From JAGXFP01 sp039714535 (lineage in GTDB: Bacteria; Desulfobacterota; Desulfobulbia; Desulfobulbales; JAGXFP01): a DNA stretch of 23,894 bases. Of the stretch, positions 15,745-23,493 are shown piece by piece. The DNA lies in NCBI GenBank assembly GCA_039714535.1, contig JBDLJC010000051.1:1-23894 (forward strand), in the 5' to 3' direction. A program made the translations under genes and the position numbers. How positions within the stretch are numbered: the stretch's first letter is position 1; every line of letters starts with the position of its first letter. The notes beneath the pieces are model-generated. The model saw only the letters and a list, made by a program, of their open reading frames with translations, was not told the DNA's origin and made no database searches.

Positions 15745-16624
15745 TTTTTTCAAGTTCTGCGAAAAATTGGGCCAGATCTTCTTTCTTGCCATAACGCGGG
15801 TAGTCGTGCATTTTAAGATATGGTCTCGAATTTACCTCAAGGAAGATACATTTCTGCTCCTTGTAACTCTTTTCGATGCCATGCTCAAAGATGGCATCGA
15901 TCCCGAATATGTTGGCCTTGAACAGTTTCAGAATCTTGAGAAAGAGTTGCCTGTTCTCCTCCGGCACGGTTCCCTGGTCGATTATCTCTACCACTCCTCC
16001 AGGAGCCAGGGCTATTCTATTAAAGAGGGTCACCCGCGCGCCGGCAGCGGGAATTGATGCCAGGGACAGCCCTTGCTTTTTGATGAACTTAACAATTTTC
16101 CTATCTTTAGGAATAGGATGAATTACCGGGTAGAGCTGCATTTCTTGACGAATAGCATTTTCACGGTCAATCAGCTCACTGATGGTGGAGGCGCCATCGC
16201 CATCTACGAATGGCGGGTAGCGCCTGATAATGGACATAATCTTACCATTGGCAACCGTCACCCGATAGTTTGCTCCTTCAAGGTATCGTTCAATTACCGA
16301 GTATGGCCACCAGATCTTGACCAGGAGAGCCGCCTGCCATAATTCGGCAAAGGTAGTGAGCGGAAAATAACTGCCCCGGGAAAAACCACTGACATTTGGT
16401 TTGATCACCAGGGGGAAGCCATATTGTCTGGCAAATCGGTACGCTTTCCACGGGCTCAAAAAGATAGCGCCCTGGGCATGGGGGATATCGTTCTGGCCAA
16501 AAACGGTTCGGGCCTGAAGCTTGGAACGGCTGCCCTTGCGCACCTCCAGCGAATTGTAGCTGCTACAGCCGCTAAGAAACAACTTGTCGATCCAGCTATA
16601 AAGTATTTTTCTGAAAGATTTCAC
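15716..16624 (-). CDS. ATP-grasp ligase of the cyanophycin synthetase/GshF type
   Basis: The protein has 302 residues from the GTG at 16624, which overlaps the upstream stop as GTGA and has AGGA 8 bases upstream. It is a compact ATP-grasp fold. YGFPLVIKPNVSGFSRG (68-84) carries the ATP-binding Lys and flexible loop, VIERYLEGANYRVTV (110-124) the central strand, and RRYPPFVDGDGASTISELI (134-152) a segment typical of CphA and GshF. FGIDAIFE (240-247) and FLEVNSRPYLKMHDYP (261-276) hold the metal-binding E-x-N and the conserved M-H-x-x-P end. Such enzymes activate a carboxylate as acyl phosphate and join it to an amine or thiol. Here the amine may be the decarboxylase product. It is much shorter than CphA and lacks the Mur-ligase half. 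Substrates are unknown. Confidence 0.83.
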   Translation of the reverse strand: MKSFRKILYSWIDKLFLSGCSSYNSLEVRKGSRSKLQARTVFGQNDIPHAQGAIFLSPWKAYRFARQYGFPLVIKPNVSGFSRGSYFPLTTFAELWQAALLVKIWWPYSVIERYLEGANYRVTVANGKIMSIIRRYPPFVDGDGASTISELIDRENAIRQEMQLYPVIHPIPKDRKIVKFIKKQGLSLASIPAAGARVTLFNRIALAPGGVVEIIDQGTVPEENRQLFLKILKLFKANIFGIDAIFEHGIEKSYKEQKCIFLEVNSRPYLKMHDYPRYGKKEDLAQFFAELEKNEISNADIF

Positions 16625-17433
16625 CAAGTTGTCCTGAAATGGGCCGCCAGCTTTTTCCAGAAAATAGCCTTGCGGTCCTGCTCCGGCGGAATTGCCTTAA
16701 CCGCCCGGGCCGCATGCTTCATCGCTGTTTTGATGAAAGAAATCTTGCGCACCCAACTCATCTTGGTATCCAACAGGCTCAGGGGCAGGGGAATAAAAAG
16801 GTTGATTTCTATAATATGAAAAACGCCAGCCAGCAGATCCTCTATGGAGTTCGCTCTAAGCCCAACCCGGGCGATACGATATTCGCAGATAGCTTTAAAA
16901 TGGCTCCATATCTTTTCCAGCTCATCAGCAGAGAACTGCGACGTACAATCGTGGTAGCCGGTATTTTTGTTATAGATGCCATTAATTGGTAAAGGATCTT
17001 CGCCGCTATTGAGCACTTCCGTGATGGAAAAGGTGGCATGCTGGTTCTTTTCATGCGCGACCCGAATATAGAAAACCTCAAACTCCCTCGTTTCCCGCGC
17101 CGCTTCCTGGACAATATAGTCAATATCCTTACCGGCAACCCGCCGGCAGCCGCTCTGGAACTCATCCGGATCGTCGGCCCGGAAAATACCATGGGAGTTC
17201 TGGCCCCACTCCGGTTTAAAAAAGACCGGGAAGGAGGCCGGCATAAGTTCGGAGGTCAGAGGCCCCTGGGCCAAACGCCAGGGGGGAGGGATGCAGTTAT
17301 CTATATCCAGCTTCGAAAAAATACCCTTCCGGGCATTGAAATACGGCGCATTGAGTTGAAAGAATCGCCAGGGCCAGGCCCCGTGACGAATTGCATAGTA
17401 GATAAACCAGAAAATGAGTAGGAAACGGATCAT
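16621..17433 (-). CDS. Second, divergent ATP-grasp protein
   Basis: The protein has 270 residues. An aromatic, hydrophobic N-terminus (RFLLIFWFIYYAIRHGAWPW) could be an interfacial or membrane-associated helix. FPVFFKPEWGQNSHGIF (68-84) matches the ATP-binding Lys and flexible loop, YIVQEAARETREFEVFYIR (106-124) the central strand, and FHIIEINLFIPLPLSLLD (205-222) the metal-binding E-x-N. It is distant from the CphA-like neighbour and closer to alpha-L-glutamate-ligase-like or sugar-ligase ATP-grasps; I cannot place it further. The ATG at 17433 has only a weak ribosome site. Its stop overlaps the start of the next ATP-grasp gene. Two different ATP-grasps in one operon suggest two successive ligations or a heteromeric ligase. 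Confidence 0.75.
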   Translation of the reverse strand: MIRFLLIFWFIYYAIRHGAWPWRFFQLNAPYFNARKGIFSKLDIDNCIPPPWRLAQGPLTSELMPASFPVFFKPEWGQNSHGIFRADDPDEFQSGCRRVAGKDIDYIVQEAARETREFEVFYIRVAHEKNQHATFSITEVLNSGEDPLPINGIYNKNTGYHDCTSQFSADELEKIWSHFKAICEYRIARVGLRANSIEDLLAGVFHIIEINLFIPLPLSLLDTKMSWVRKISFIKTAMKHAARAVKAIPPEQDRKAIFWKKLAAHFRTTW

Positions 17434-17484
17434 AGAATTTCTGTTGTTAAATAAGCAAAAATTGCCGATTTTAAAGCCGCAATT

Positions 17485-17991
17485 TCAATCATGGAAGATC
17501 TCGCCCTTCATCGCATCATCAGAATAGATATGGATACTCAAGCTTTCCTGGACCGCTGAAACCCGATGGATCCCATTGTCAAAGGCGCCAGCCTTGCCAA
17601 GCATACAGAAATGCTGGCCGGGTTTATATATCCGGGTATCGGTTTTGCTGATACCGGAAGCGGATTTTTTATAGTTTTCCACGGATAATTCACCCTCAAG
17701 TAAATAATAAAAGGCAAACATGGGGTGACCGTGAATTGGCGAAACCGCGCCCTTGCTCCACCTGGCCGCCATGGCCTCATACCGGTTCTCGGCCCGATAG
17801 AGAATGGTGCGGGAGTAAAGGGGCGCAAAGGGAGGGAAGTCAGGCAGCGGCACCGGGGTTTCGGCAAAAAAAGCTGGCGCCTCAGTCTCAATGGTATTGG
17901 GATTAGGCGCCACAAAAAGTTCCCGTAAAAACAGCCGAATTCGCTCCTGGTTCGGGTGGCCCAGATATGTTTGCGGTTTTAAAGAGATCAT
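17485..17991 (-). CDS. Cysteine dioxygenase-like cupin
   Basis: The protein has 168 residues from the ATG at 17991, which overlaps the decarboxylase stop as ATGA and has GGAGG about 10 bases upstream; a GTG at 18000 is less likely. Hallmarks of thiol dioxygenases are present: YSR with Arg61 (substrate carboxylate), PIHGHP with His87 and His89, IHRV with His142 as third iron ligand, and LSIHIYSDD with His154 and Tyr156, matching the family's SLHLYSPP. The enzyme would oxidise L-cysteine with O2 to cysteine sulfinate, using Fe(II). The position of the Cys that crosslinks to Tyr in animal enzymes is Phe94 here, so no Cys-Tyr cofactor is expected, as in most bacterial relatives. The neighbouring CSAD-like decarboxylase supports cysteine as substrate; 3-mercaptopropionate dioxygenase is the alternative. 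Confidence 0.87.
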   Translation of the reverse strand: MISLKPQTYLGHPNQERIRLFLRELFVAPNPNTIETEAPAFFAETPVPLPDFPPFAPLYSRTILYRAENRYEAMAARWSKGAVSPIHGHPMFAFYYLLEGELSVENYKKSASGISKTDTRIYKPGQHFCMLGKAGAFDNGIHRVSAVQESLSIHIYSDDAMKGEIFHD

Positions 17992-19403
17992 TTGCTCCAC
18001 TCCTCCACAAGTATTTTGCCGGCCGTAACGAGTTTCGCAAAAAAAGCGGCAACATCGGCCCTGCCAAAATTTTTATTAGTAATCAGTAAGCGCAACGCCA
18101 GCTGAGAATCGATATAGCCATAGCCAACCAGTGAGACCCCGCTTTCATAGAGTTTCGTTCTTAGGGCCAGGTTAAATTCGTTTACATCAGCCTTCGGCGC
18201 CTTAAAACGAAAACAGATATTAAAGGAATCCCGGGGCACAATCATCTCAAGTTCCGGGGTGTTTTCGACAATCTCCTCCGCGTACCGGCAGAGTTGGTGA
18301 TATGTTTCAATCCGTTTGGCAAAACCCTGTTGCCCATAAAATTTCCAGTCAAGAAACCATTTCAGCGAATCAACCCGCCTTCCGCATTGCAACGAGTGGG
18401 CGCCCAGGTTATAGAGTTCCTCCCCTTGACCTTCCCTGAAGATATAACTGACATCACCTGCCCCGCAAACATTAGCCAAAAGGTCAGAGCGTCGATTTAT
18501 CAAGAACACATTGCACATCAAGGCCGTGCCCAGCATCTTATGAAAATCCAGGGTAAAGGAATCCACCCCTTCAATACCCGTTAAATATTGGCCCCGCAGG
18601 GTATCGCTTAAAACCACCGCTCCGCCCCAGGCGCCATCAACATGGAGCCAGAAATTATATTTCCCGCGAAGCTCCAGCAGTTCAGGCAGCGGGTCGTACG
18701 CCCCCCTTACTGTCGTACCAGCTGTAGCGCCAACAAAGAAAGGGATGCCTCCGGATTTTCGGCAGGCAAGAATAGCCTCCTCCAAAGCAGCAACATCCAT
18801 TTGGCCGGAGCTGTTGGCCGCTATCTTAATGAGATGCTCGGTGCCAATGCCCAGAATATTGGCAGCCTTGTCCATGGAGTAGTGGGCATCAGCATTGACA
18901 AAGCAGAAAAGTTCCTTCTCGGCAAACAGGCCTGTTTTTTTAACTCCCTCACAGGCAAGGTTCCTGGCGGCCATCATGGCAATCATATTCGCATTGCTGG
19001 AACCGGTGGTCATTTGCCCCTCACCGCCCTCAAAGCCTACCACATCGAGCATTTTCCGGAGCATGTATTTCTCCATCAGGGTGGAGACCGGAGCAGACTC
19101 ATAGGTGCATGAAGAAGTATTGGTTATGGCCGCAACCATTTCGCCAATTACCGACGGCAGATTTGCACCGACCCACATGCGATTGACAAAGTCGGGATGA
19201 TTGGTTTTTACCGAGTAGGCCAGGTATTTCTCAACCCAGGAAAAAAGGGCCAGCCAGTCACCATCACCTTCAGGCCTATCCAGATCCAACGCCAGACGCA
19301 ACTCATCCGGCGGCAGGTATTCCACAAAACGGCTTTGGCGCTGTTCGGCAAAATATTTACTGATGATCTTTTCCAGCTTTTCGAAAATATCCTGCGAATC
19401 CAC
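17988..19403 (-). CDS. PLP-dependent group II decarboxylase, cysteine sulfinate/glutamate decarboxylase type
   Basis: The protein has 471 residues from the GTG at 19403, preceded closely by AAAGGTGG; an upstream in-frame TTG at 19451 lacks a good site. Conserved features are NPxF-like NHPDFVNRMWVG (68-79), SSCTYESAPVSTLMEKYML (97-115), TTGSSNANM (132-140), HYSMDKAANILG (174-185) with His174 stacking on PLP, HVDGAWGGAV (254-263) with Asp256, and DFHKMLG (286-292) with the PLP Lys289. The stretch LQCGRRVDSLKWFLDWKFYG (338-357) is characteristic of animal-type GAD/CSAD enzymes rather than of aromatic decarboxylases. With the dioxygenase next door the likely reaction is cysteine sulfinate to hypotaurine plus CO2. 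Aspartate (beta-alanine), cysteate or glutamate are alternatives. It is the first gene of the operon. Confidence 0.88.
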   Translation of the reverse strand: MDSQDIFEKLEKIISKYFAEQRQSRFVEYLPPDELRLALDLDRPEGDGDWLALFSWVEKYLAYSVKTNHPDFVNRMWVGANLPSVIGEMVAAITNTSSCTYESAPVSTLMEKYMLRKMLDVVGFEGGEGQMTTGSSNANMIAMMAARNLACEGVKKTGLFAEKELFCFVNADAHYSMDKAANILGIGTEHLIKIAANSSGQMDVAALEEAILACRKSGGIPFFVGATAGTTVRGAYDPLPELLELRGKYNFWLHVDGAWGGAVVLSDTLRGQYLTGIEGVDSFTLDFHKMLGTALMCNVFLINRRSDLLANVCGAGDVSYIFREGQGEELYNLGAHSLQCGRRVDSLKWFLDWKFYGQQGFAKRIETYHQLCRYAEEIVENTPELEMIVPRDSFNICFRFKAPKADVNEFNLALRTKLYESGVSLVGYGYIDSQLALRLLITNKNFGRADVAAFFAKLVTAGKILVEEWSK

Positions 19404-19801
19404 AGCACCACCTTTTAAGAGAAAGTTAGCTAAGGCAAAAGATTGGCCCAAGAACCAGCAAGGTAAAAGAGGTTCCCGTTTGACTCTTTACCCTGAATCT
19501 ACCTTATTATCCCGGTTGCTTACGAATCAATCCTTTTTCTGAATAGATTTTCATTGAGTTCGCAACTCTCTTTCCCAATGAATAACCATCCGGCATTATC
19601 TGAAAGATAAGAATAAATGTTTGACCGCTTACCATGAAGTTTTTCTTTATCAACTCTAACCCTACAACTGGTACAATAGCCGGGGTGAGGCATAATTTCA
19701 AAAACTTGCTAGGCTTTTGTTGCTTTCTCCATAGATAATTAATAAACAAAATTTGTCTGCAAGGGCCGCTATTCATCCCATAATACGATAGGCGATCGGG
19801 A
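19404..19801. other. Divergent intergenic region between the decarboxylase operon and the GH15 gene
   Basis: These 398 bases must hold the promoters of the leftward operon and the rightward GH15 gene. No strong -35/-10 pair stands out. On the minus strand GATAAT lies near 19506-19511, and on the plus strand CATAAT lies near 19778-19783. A minus-strand frame of 89 codons (19507-19776) has no convincing ribosome site or protein-like composition, and I do not accept it as a gene. Confidence 0.4.
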
Positions 19802-22453
19802 ATGACCTATAAAAATATCAGTGATTATGGAATTGTCGGCAACGGCTTGACCCTGGCACTAATAGGTAAGGACGGGTCTCTTGACTGGATGTGTCTACCT
19901 TTTATGGACTCCCCGTCTGTTTTTGCCGCAAATCTTGATCATGACAAGGGTGGTCGATTTCTAATCCAACCGGCCGGGAGCTGGGACTCGGTGCAGTCAT
20001 ATATCCCTCGGACCAATATTCTTAAAACTATTTTCCGCACCGGTGCAGGAGAGATAGAACTTCTCGATTTTATGCCGGCTGGTAATCATAGCGACAAGAA
20101 TCCGGAAAACCGCACCAGACTTTTACGCTATATCCGCTGCCTGCGGGGTAGGATGGCCATCGACCTGGAGTTTAGGCCACGTTTCGATTATGCCCGCTCT
20201 ATCCCGACCTGGCTAGAGATGTCCCCGACAAAATGGCTCTGCCAAGGTGGCGGAGAGCAAATTACCCTATTTGCCAACCGAAAACTCAACTGGGAAAACG
20301 AGCAATCCCACCTCAATCTCTCTGCAGGAGAGACGCTGTGGTTGGGCTTGAATTACGGCGAACTGGAGAATCTTCCGGAAGTTGCGCTGCTGGAAGAACT
20401 TCTGTCCCAGACAAAAACTTATTGGGTAGAGTGGACTCGGGCTCAGGAAACAGGCAAATATCCTCTCCGTGGTTTTTGGCAGGATTCCCTTGACCGAGCG
20501 GCCCTGGTTCTAAAACTCTTACAGTTCCGCGATACTGGCGCCATCGCCGCGGCGGCTTCCTGCTCTTTTCCAACCATTATCTATGGCACGCGTAATTGGG
20601 ATTATCGATTCAGTTGGATCCGTGACACCTCCATGACCCTCACCGCCCTCTACGAACTTGGCCATGTTCAAGAAGTGTCACAATATCTGGGCTGGTTGAA
20701 AAATTTGGCCAAACAAGGTGACGGCGCCAGCCTGGAAGTCCTCTATAAACTTCGCGAACCCGTCGCGCCCTCCGGCGAAGAAGAGCTTAAACACCTTGCC
20801 GGCTATAAAAATTCCCGGCCAGTGCTCACCGGCCAATTCAATATAGGTCAGCACCAGCACGACATATACGGTGAGGTGCTGGAGATGATCTTTGTGATGT
20901 CACGCTTGGTTGGCAAGATAGATCCGGATTACTGGAACTTTGTCAGGTCTCAGGTTAACCATGTCGTAAAAATCTGGAAAGAGAAGGACAACGGTATCTG
21001 GGAACTTCGCACCGGTCCTTATCATGTCACCCATTCCAAGGTGATGTGTTGGGTAGCGCTTGACCGGGGTATAAAAATTGCCGAGCATTACGGTTTCCCG
21101 GCGGAACTTGACCTCTGGAAAAAAGAGCGCGAAGCGGTGCATCAAGATGTCTTGGCACGGGGCTATAACAGGAAACGGCGTAGTTTTACCCAGCACTTCG
21201 CTACCGAAGAGGTGGATGCGGCCCTGCTGCTTATGCCCTTGGTGGGGTTCCTGCCGTTCGACCATCCAATGATAACCAATACGATTAGGGCCATTGAAGA
21301 GGATCTCTTGGTCGACGGCATTCCCCTGCGCTATAAAAACGATGATGGTTTGCCCGGCCAGGAACATGGCTGGTTAATCTGTTTGTTCTGGTATCTGCGC
21401 TGCCTGATTGGGCAGCAGCGGTTTGCTGAAGTGGACGCCTATCTGCACCAAGTAGAGCGTTATGCCAACCATTTGGGCCTTTTCGGCGAAGAGTATGACA
21501 CTCGGTTCAGAGAGATCACCGGCAACTTCCCACAGGCCTTTTCTCACATCGGTTTTGCCACAACAGTTCTGGAATACCTGGATGCCAGGCGAAGTTACAA
21601 GGCAGCAAAGCCTATGCCGCTTAAGACCAAGCTGGCGTTGTTTTTCAGGCCCCGCTTTCTCACGCCTGAAATAAGCGGTGATGAAATTAGCTCCGTGGCG
21701 GATCCAGGTAAGGAAGTCAAACGCATTATGAACATTCTGCGGGGCCAATTTTATGACGGCCAGCAACAGCGGGTCGACTACCAGCTCATCCGCGAGACCG
21801 ATTATTTCCAGGATTTCCAGAAGGCTGTTGCCGGCCTCTCACATTTTGATCCGCACACTTTAGCGGAAGATTCCGATAAGATTGCCTTCTGGACCAATGT
21901 TTTCAATGCCCTGGTAATCCACGCAGTTATTGAGCTGGGCATAAATAAATCAGTCAAAGAGGCGCCTTTCTTCTTCCAGCGGTCGCAGTATAAAATAGGT
22001 GATCATCTTTTCACGCTCAGTGATATAGAGCACGGTATTCTACGGGGCAATGCTGTGCCGCCGTATCGTTTCAGCAAGCAATTTCGCAAAGGCGACCCCC
22101 GTCTTTCCTTTTGCATCAGGACTCCTGAGCCGCGCATTCATTTTGCCTTGGTCTGCGCCAGTCGGACCTGTCCGCCCATTGAGGCTTATGAGTCTGACAA
22201 ACTCGATGAACAGCTCGACACTTCGGCCACTGTTTTCATAAATGCGACGACCAAGACTGACAAAAGCAGCAACGCCATAAGTATCTCAAAGATTTTTAAG
22301 TGGTACCGGGCTGATTTTCAGATGACCGATCAGGAATTGATCCGTTTTATTGCCAGCTACCTCTATGATCAACAAGACACGGATTGGCTCAACAAAAATG
22401 GTGACACCATAACCATCAGCTATCTGGATTATGACTGGCGTTTGAATAGATAG
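19802..22453 (+). CDS. GH15 glucoamylase/trehalase-like enzyme fused to a DUF547 domain
   Basis: The protein has 883 residues. Residues 1-220 are the N-terminal beta-sandwich of GH15 proteins (ISDYGIVGNGLTLALIGKDG, SLDW at 26-29, RFDYAR). The (alpha/alpha)6 catalytic domain spans about 225-600. It shows SWIRDTSMTLTALYELG (271-287), the general-acid region IWELR (Glu401), HSKVMCWVALDRG, and the general-base region QEHGW (Glu521), followed by FWYLRCL. The family hydrolyses alpha-glucosidic bonds (trehalose, glycogen or dextrin). After a linker, residues about 640-883 are a DUF547 domain with AFWTNVFNALVIHAV, LSDIEHGILRG, FALVCASRTCPPIEAY and ISKIFKWYRADF. Most GH15 proteins of this group end near residue 600-650, so the fusion is unusual. 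No signal peptide is present, so it acts in the cytoplasm. The next gene is a separate DUF547 protein. Confidence 0.9.
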   Translation: MTYKNISDYGIVGNGLTLALIGKDGSLDWMCLPFMDSPSVFAANLDHDKGGRFLIQPAGSWDSVQSYIPRTNILKTIFRTGAGEIELLDFMPAGNHSDKNPENRTRLLRYIRCLRGRMAIDLEFRPRFDYARSIPTWLEMSPTKWLCQGGGEQITLFANRKLNWENEQSHLNLSAGETLWLGLNYGELENLPEVALLEELLSQTKTYWVEWTRAQETGKYPLRGFWQDSLDRAALVLKLLQFRDTGAIAAAASCSFPTIIYGTRNWDYRFSWIRDTSMTLTALYELGHVQEVSQYLGWLKNLAKQGDGASLEVLYKLREPVAPSGEEELKHLAGYKNSRPVLTGQFNIGQHQHDIYGEVLEMIFVMSRLVGKIDPDYWNFVRSQVNHVVKIWKEKDNGIWELRTGPYHVTHSKVMCWVALDRGIKIAEHYGFPAELDLWKKEREAVHQDVLARGYNRKRRSFTQHFATEEVDAALLLMPLVGFLPFDHPMITNTIRAIEEDLLVDGIPLRYKNDDGLPGQEHGWLICLFWYLRCLIGQQRFAEVDAYLHQVERYANHLGLFGEEYDTRFREITGNFPQAFSHIGFATTVLEYLDARRSYKAAKPMPLKTKLALFFRPRFLTPEISGDEISSVADPGKEVKRIMNILRGQFYDGQQQRVDYQLIRETDYFQDFQKAVAGLSHFDPHTLAEDSDKIAFWTNVFNALVIHAVIELGINKSVKEAPFFFQRSQYKIGDHLFTLSDIEHGILRGNAVPPYRFSKQFRKGDPRLSFCIRTPEPRIHFALVCASRTCPPIEAYESDKLDEQLDTSATVFINATTKTDKSSNAISISKIFKWYRADFQMTDQELIRFIASYLYDQQDTDWLNKNGDTITISYLDYDWRLNR

Positions 22454-22632
22454 CCATAAATGAGACCGAACCATAAATTGTGACGCGAAAAATTTTTTGG
22501 AGAATTTGCCAAATATTGCAAGGTCAGATGATGTCCTTTGGCCATTATTTCGGAAGTACCGCCGGAGAGATGCTGGCCGCGAACAGGCGAGGTGGTTGGC
22601 GGCTCACTTGCCTGAAAACAGGAGAAAAGATT

Positions 22633-23493
22633 ATGGTAAACCCCATGTCCTCAACAAAGTCCTTGTTTAAACCCTGGCTGTTTATGGTTGTCTTTTTCGC
22701 CGTCACATCTTGCCTTTCGCAGGCTGCCGCCGCTCCCTCTCCCCATCTCTGGCCGCGCTGGCAGGCCAATGTGCCTGGCAGCACCACGGTTATAGATCAC
22801 ACCATTTGGGACGGCATCCTGCAAAAATATCTTGTTACTAACCATCCGTCCGGAATCAACCGTTTTCGCTACTCGACCGTCGCGCCGGCAGACCGTGAAT
22901 CCTTGGTTGCGTATATTAAGAAACTACAGCAGGTGAAGGTCTCTTCCTTGAACCCGGGGGAACAGAAGGCCTACTGGATCAACCTTTATAATTCTCTCAC
23001 GGTCAGGGTCATTCTGGATCATTATCCGGTAAAAAGCATCATGGATATCGACATTTCACCGGGATTTTTCAGTAACGGTCCCTGGGATGCCAAGTTGCTC
23101 ACCGTCGAGGGCGTTAAGGTCAGTTTGAATGACATTGAGCATCGGATCCTCCGGCCGATTTTCAATGACAACCGGCTCCATTACGCGTTGAACTGCGCGA
23201 GCCTCGGTTGTCCTAACTTACAGGCCGAGGCCTTTACCGCAACCAACCTCGAGGGATTGCTGGAAAAGGGCGCCCGCGAGTATATCAATAGTCCAAGGGG
23301 AGTACGGCTTGTTAAAGGCCGGTTGTATGTTTCCAGTATTTACAAATGGTTCCAGGTTGATTTTGGCAGCTCGGCAGAAAGCTTGGTCAGGCATCTGCTC
23401 GACTATGCCGAGGGCAGCCTGGCCGATGCCTTACGGTCATACGATAAGGGCTTACGTTATGATTACGACTGGAATTTGAACGGGCCGGAGTAA
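22633..23493 (+). CDS. Exported DUF547 protein
   Basis: The protein has 286 residues from the ATG at 22633, with AGGAG about 8 bases upstream; an earlier in-frame GTG at 22480 would add 51 residues before the signal and is unlikely. The N-terminus is a signal sequence (PWLFMVVFFAVTSCLSQAAAA). It could be cleaved after AAA, or at VTSC with Cys27 lipidated. The DUF547 core shows FRYSTV (78-83), QKAYWINLYNSLTV (111-124), VSLNDIEHRILRP (163-175), HYALNCASLGCPNL (183-196) and VSSIYKWFQVDF (233-244), ending with the DYDW motif also found at the end of the upstream fusion. The biochemical role of DUF547 is not settled; Cys and His conservation suggests an enzyme. It lies 179 bases after the GH15-DUF547 gene in the same direction, so the two may act on one substrate on both sides of the inner membrane. 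Confidence 0.87.
   Translation: MVNPMSSTKSLFKPWLFMVVFFAVTSCLSQAAAAPSPHLWPRWQANVPGSTTVIDHTIWDGILQKYLVTNHPSGINRFRYSTVAPADRESLVAYIKKLQQVKVSSLNPGEQKAYWINLYNSLTVRVILDHYPVKSIMDIDISPGFFSNGPWDAKLLTVEGVKVSLNDIEHRILRPIFNDNRLHYALNCASLGCPNLQAEAFTATNLEGLLEKGAREYINSPRGVRLVKGRLYVSSIYKWFQVDFGSSAESLVRHLLDYAEGSLADALRSYDKGLRYDYDWNLNGPE

Noticed and set aside
19507..19776. 89-codon minus-strand frame, with a VPVVGLE stretch like those translated from tRNA ends
   Set aside because: It has no ribosome site and no protein-like pattern. The DNA does not fold into a tRNA T-arm or acceptor end, so neither a gene nor an attachment-site remnant can be supported.
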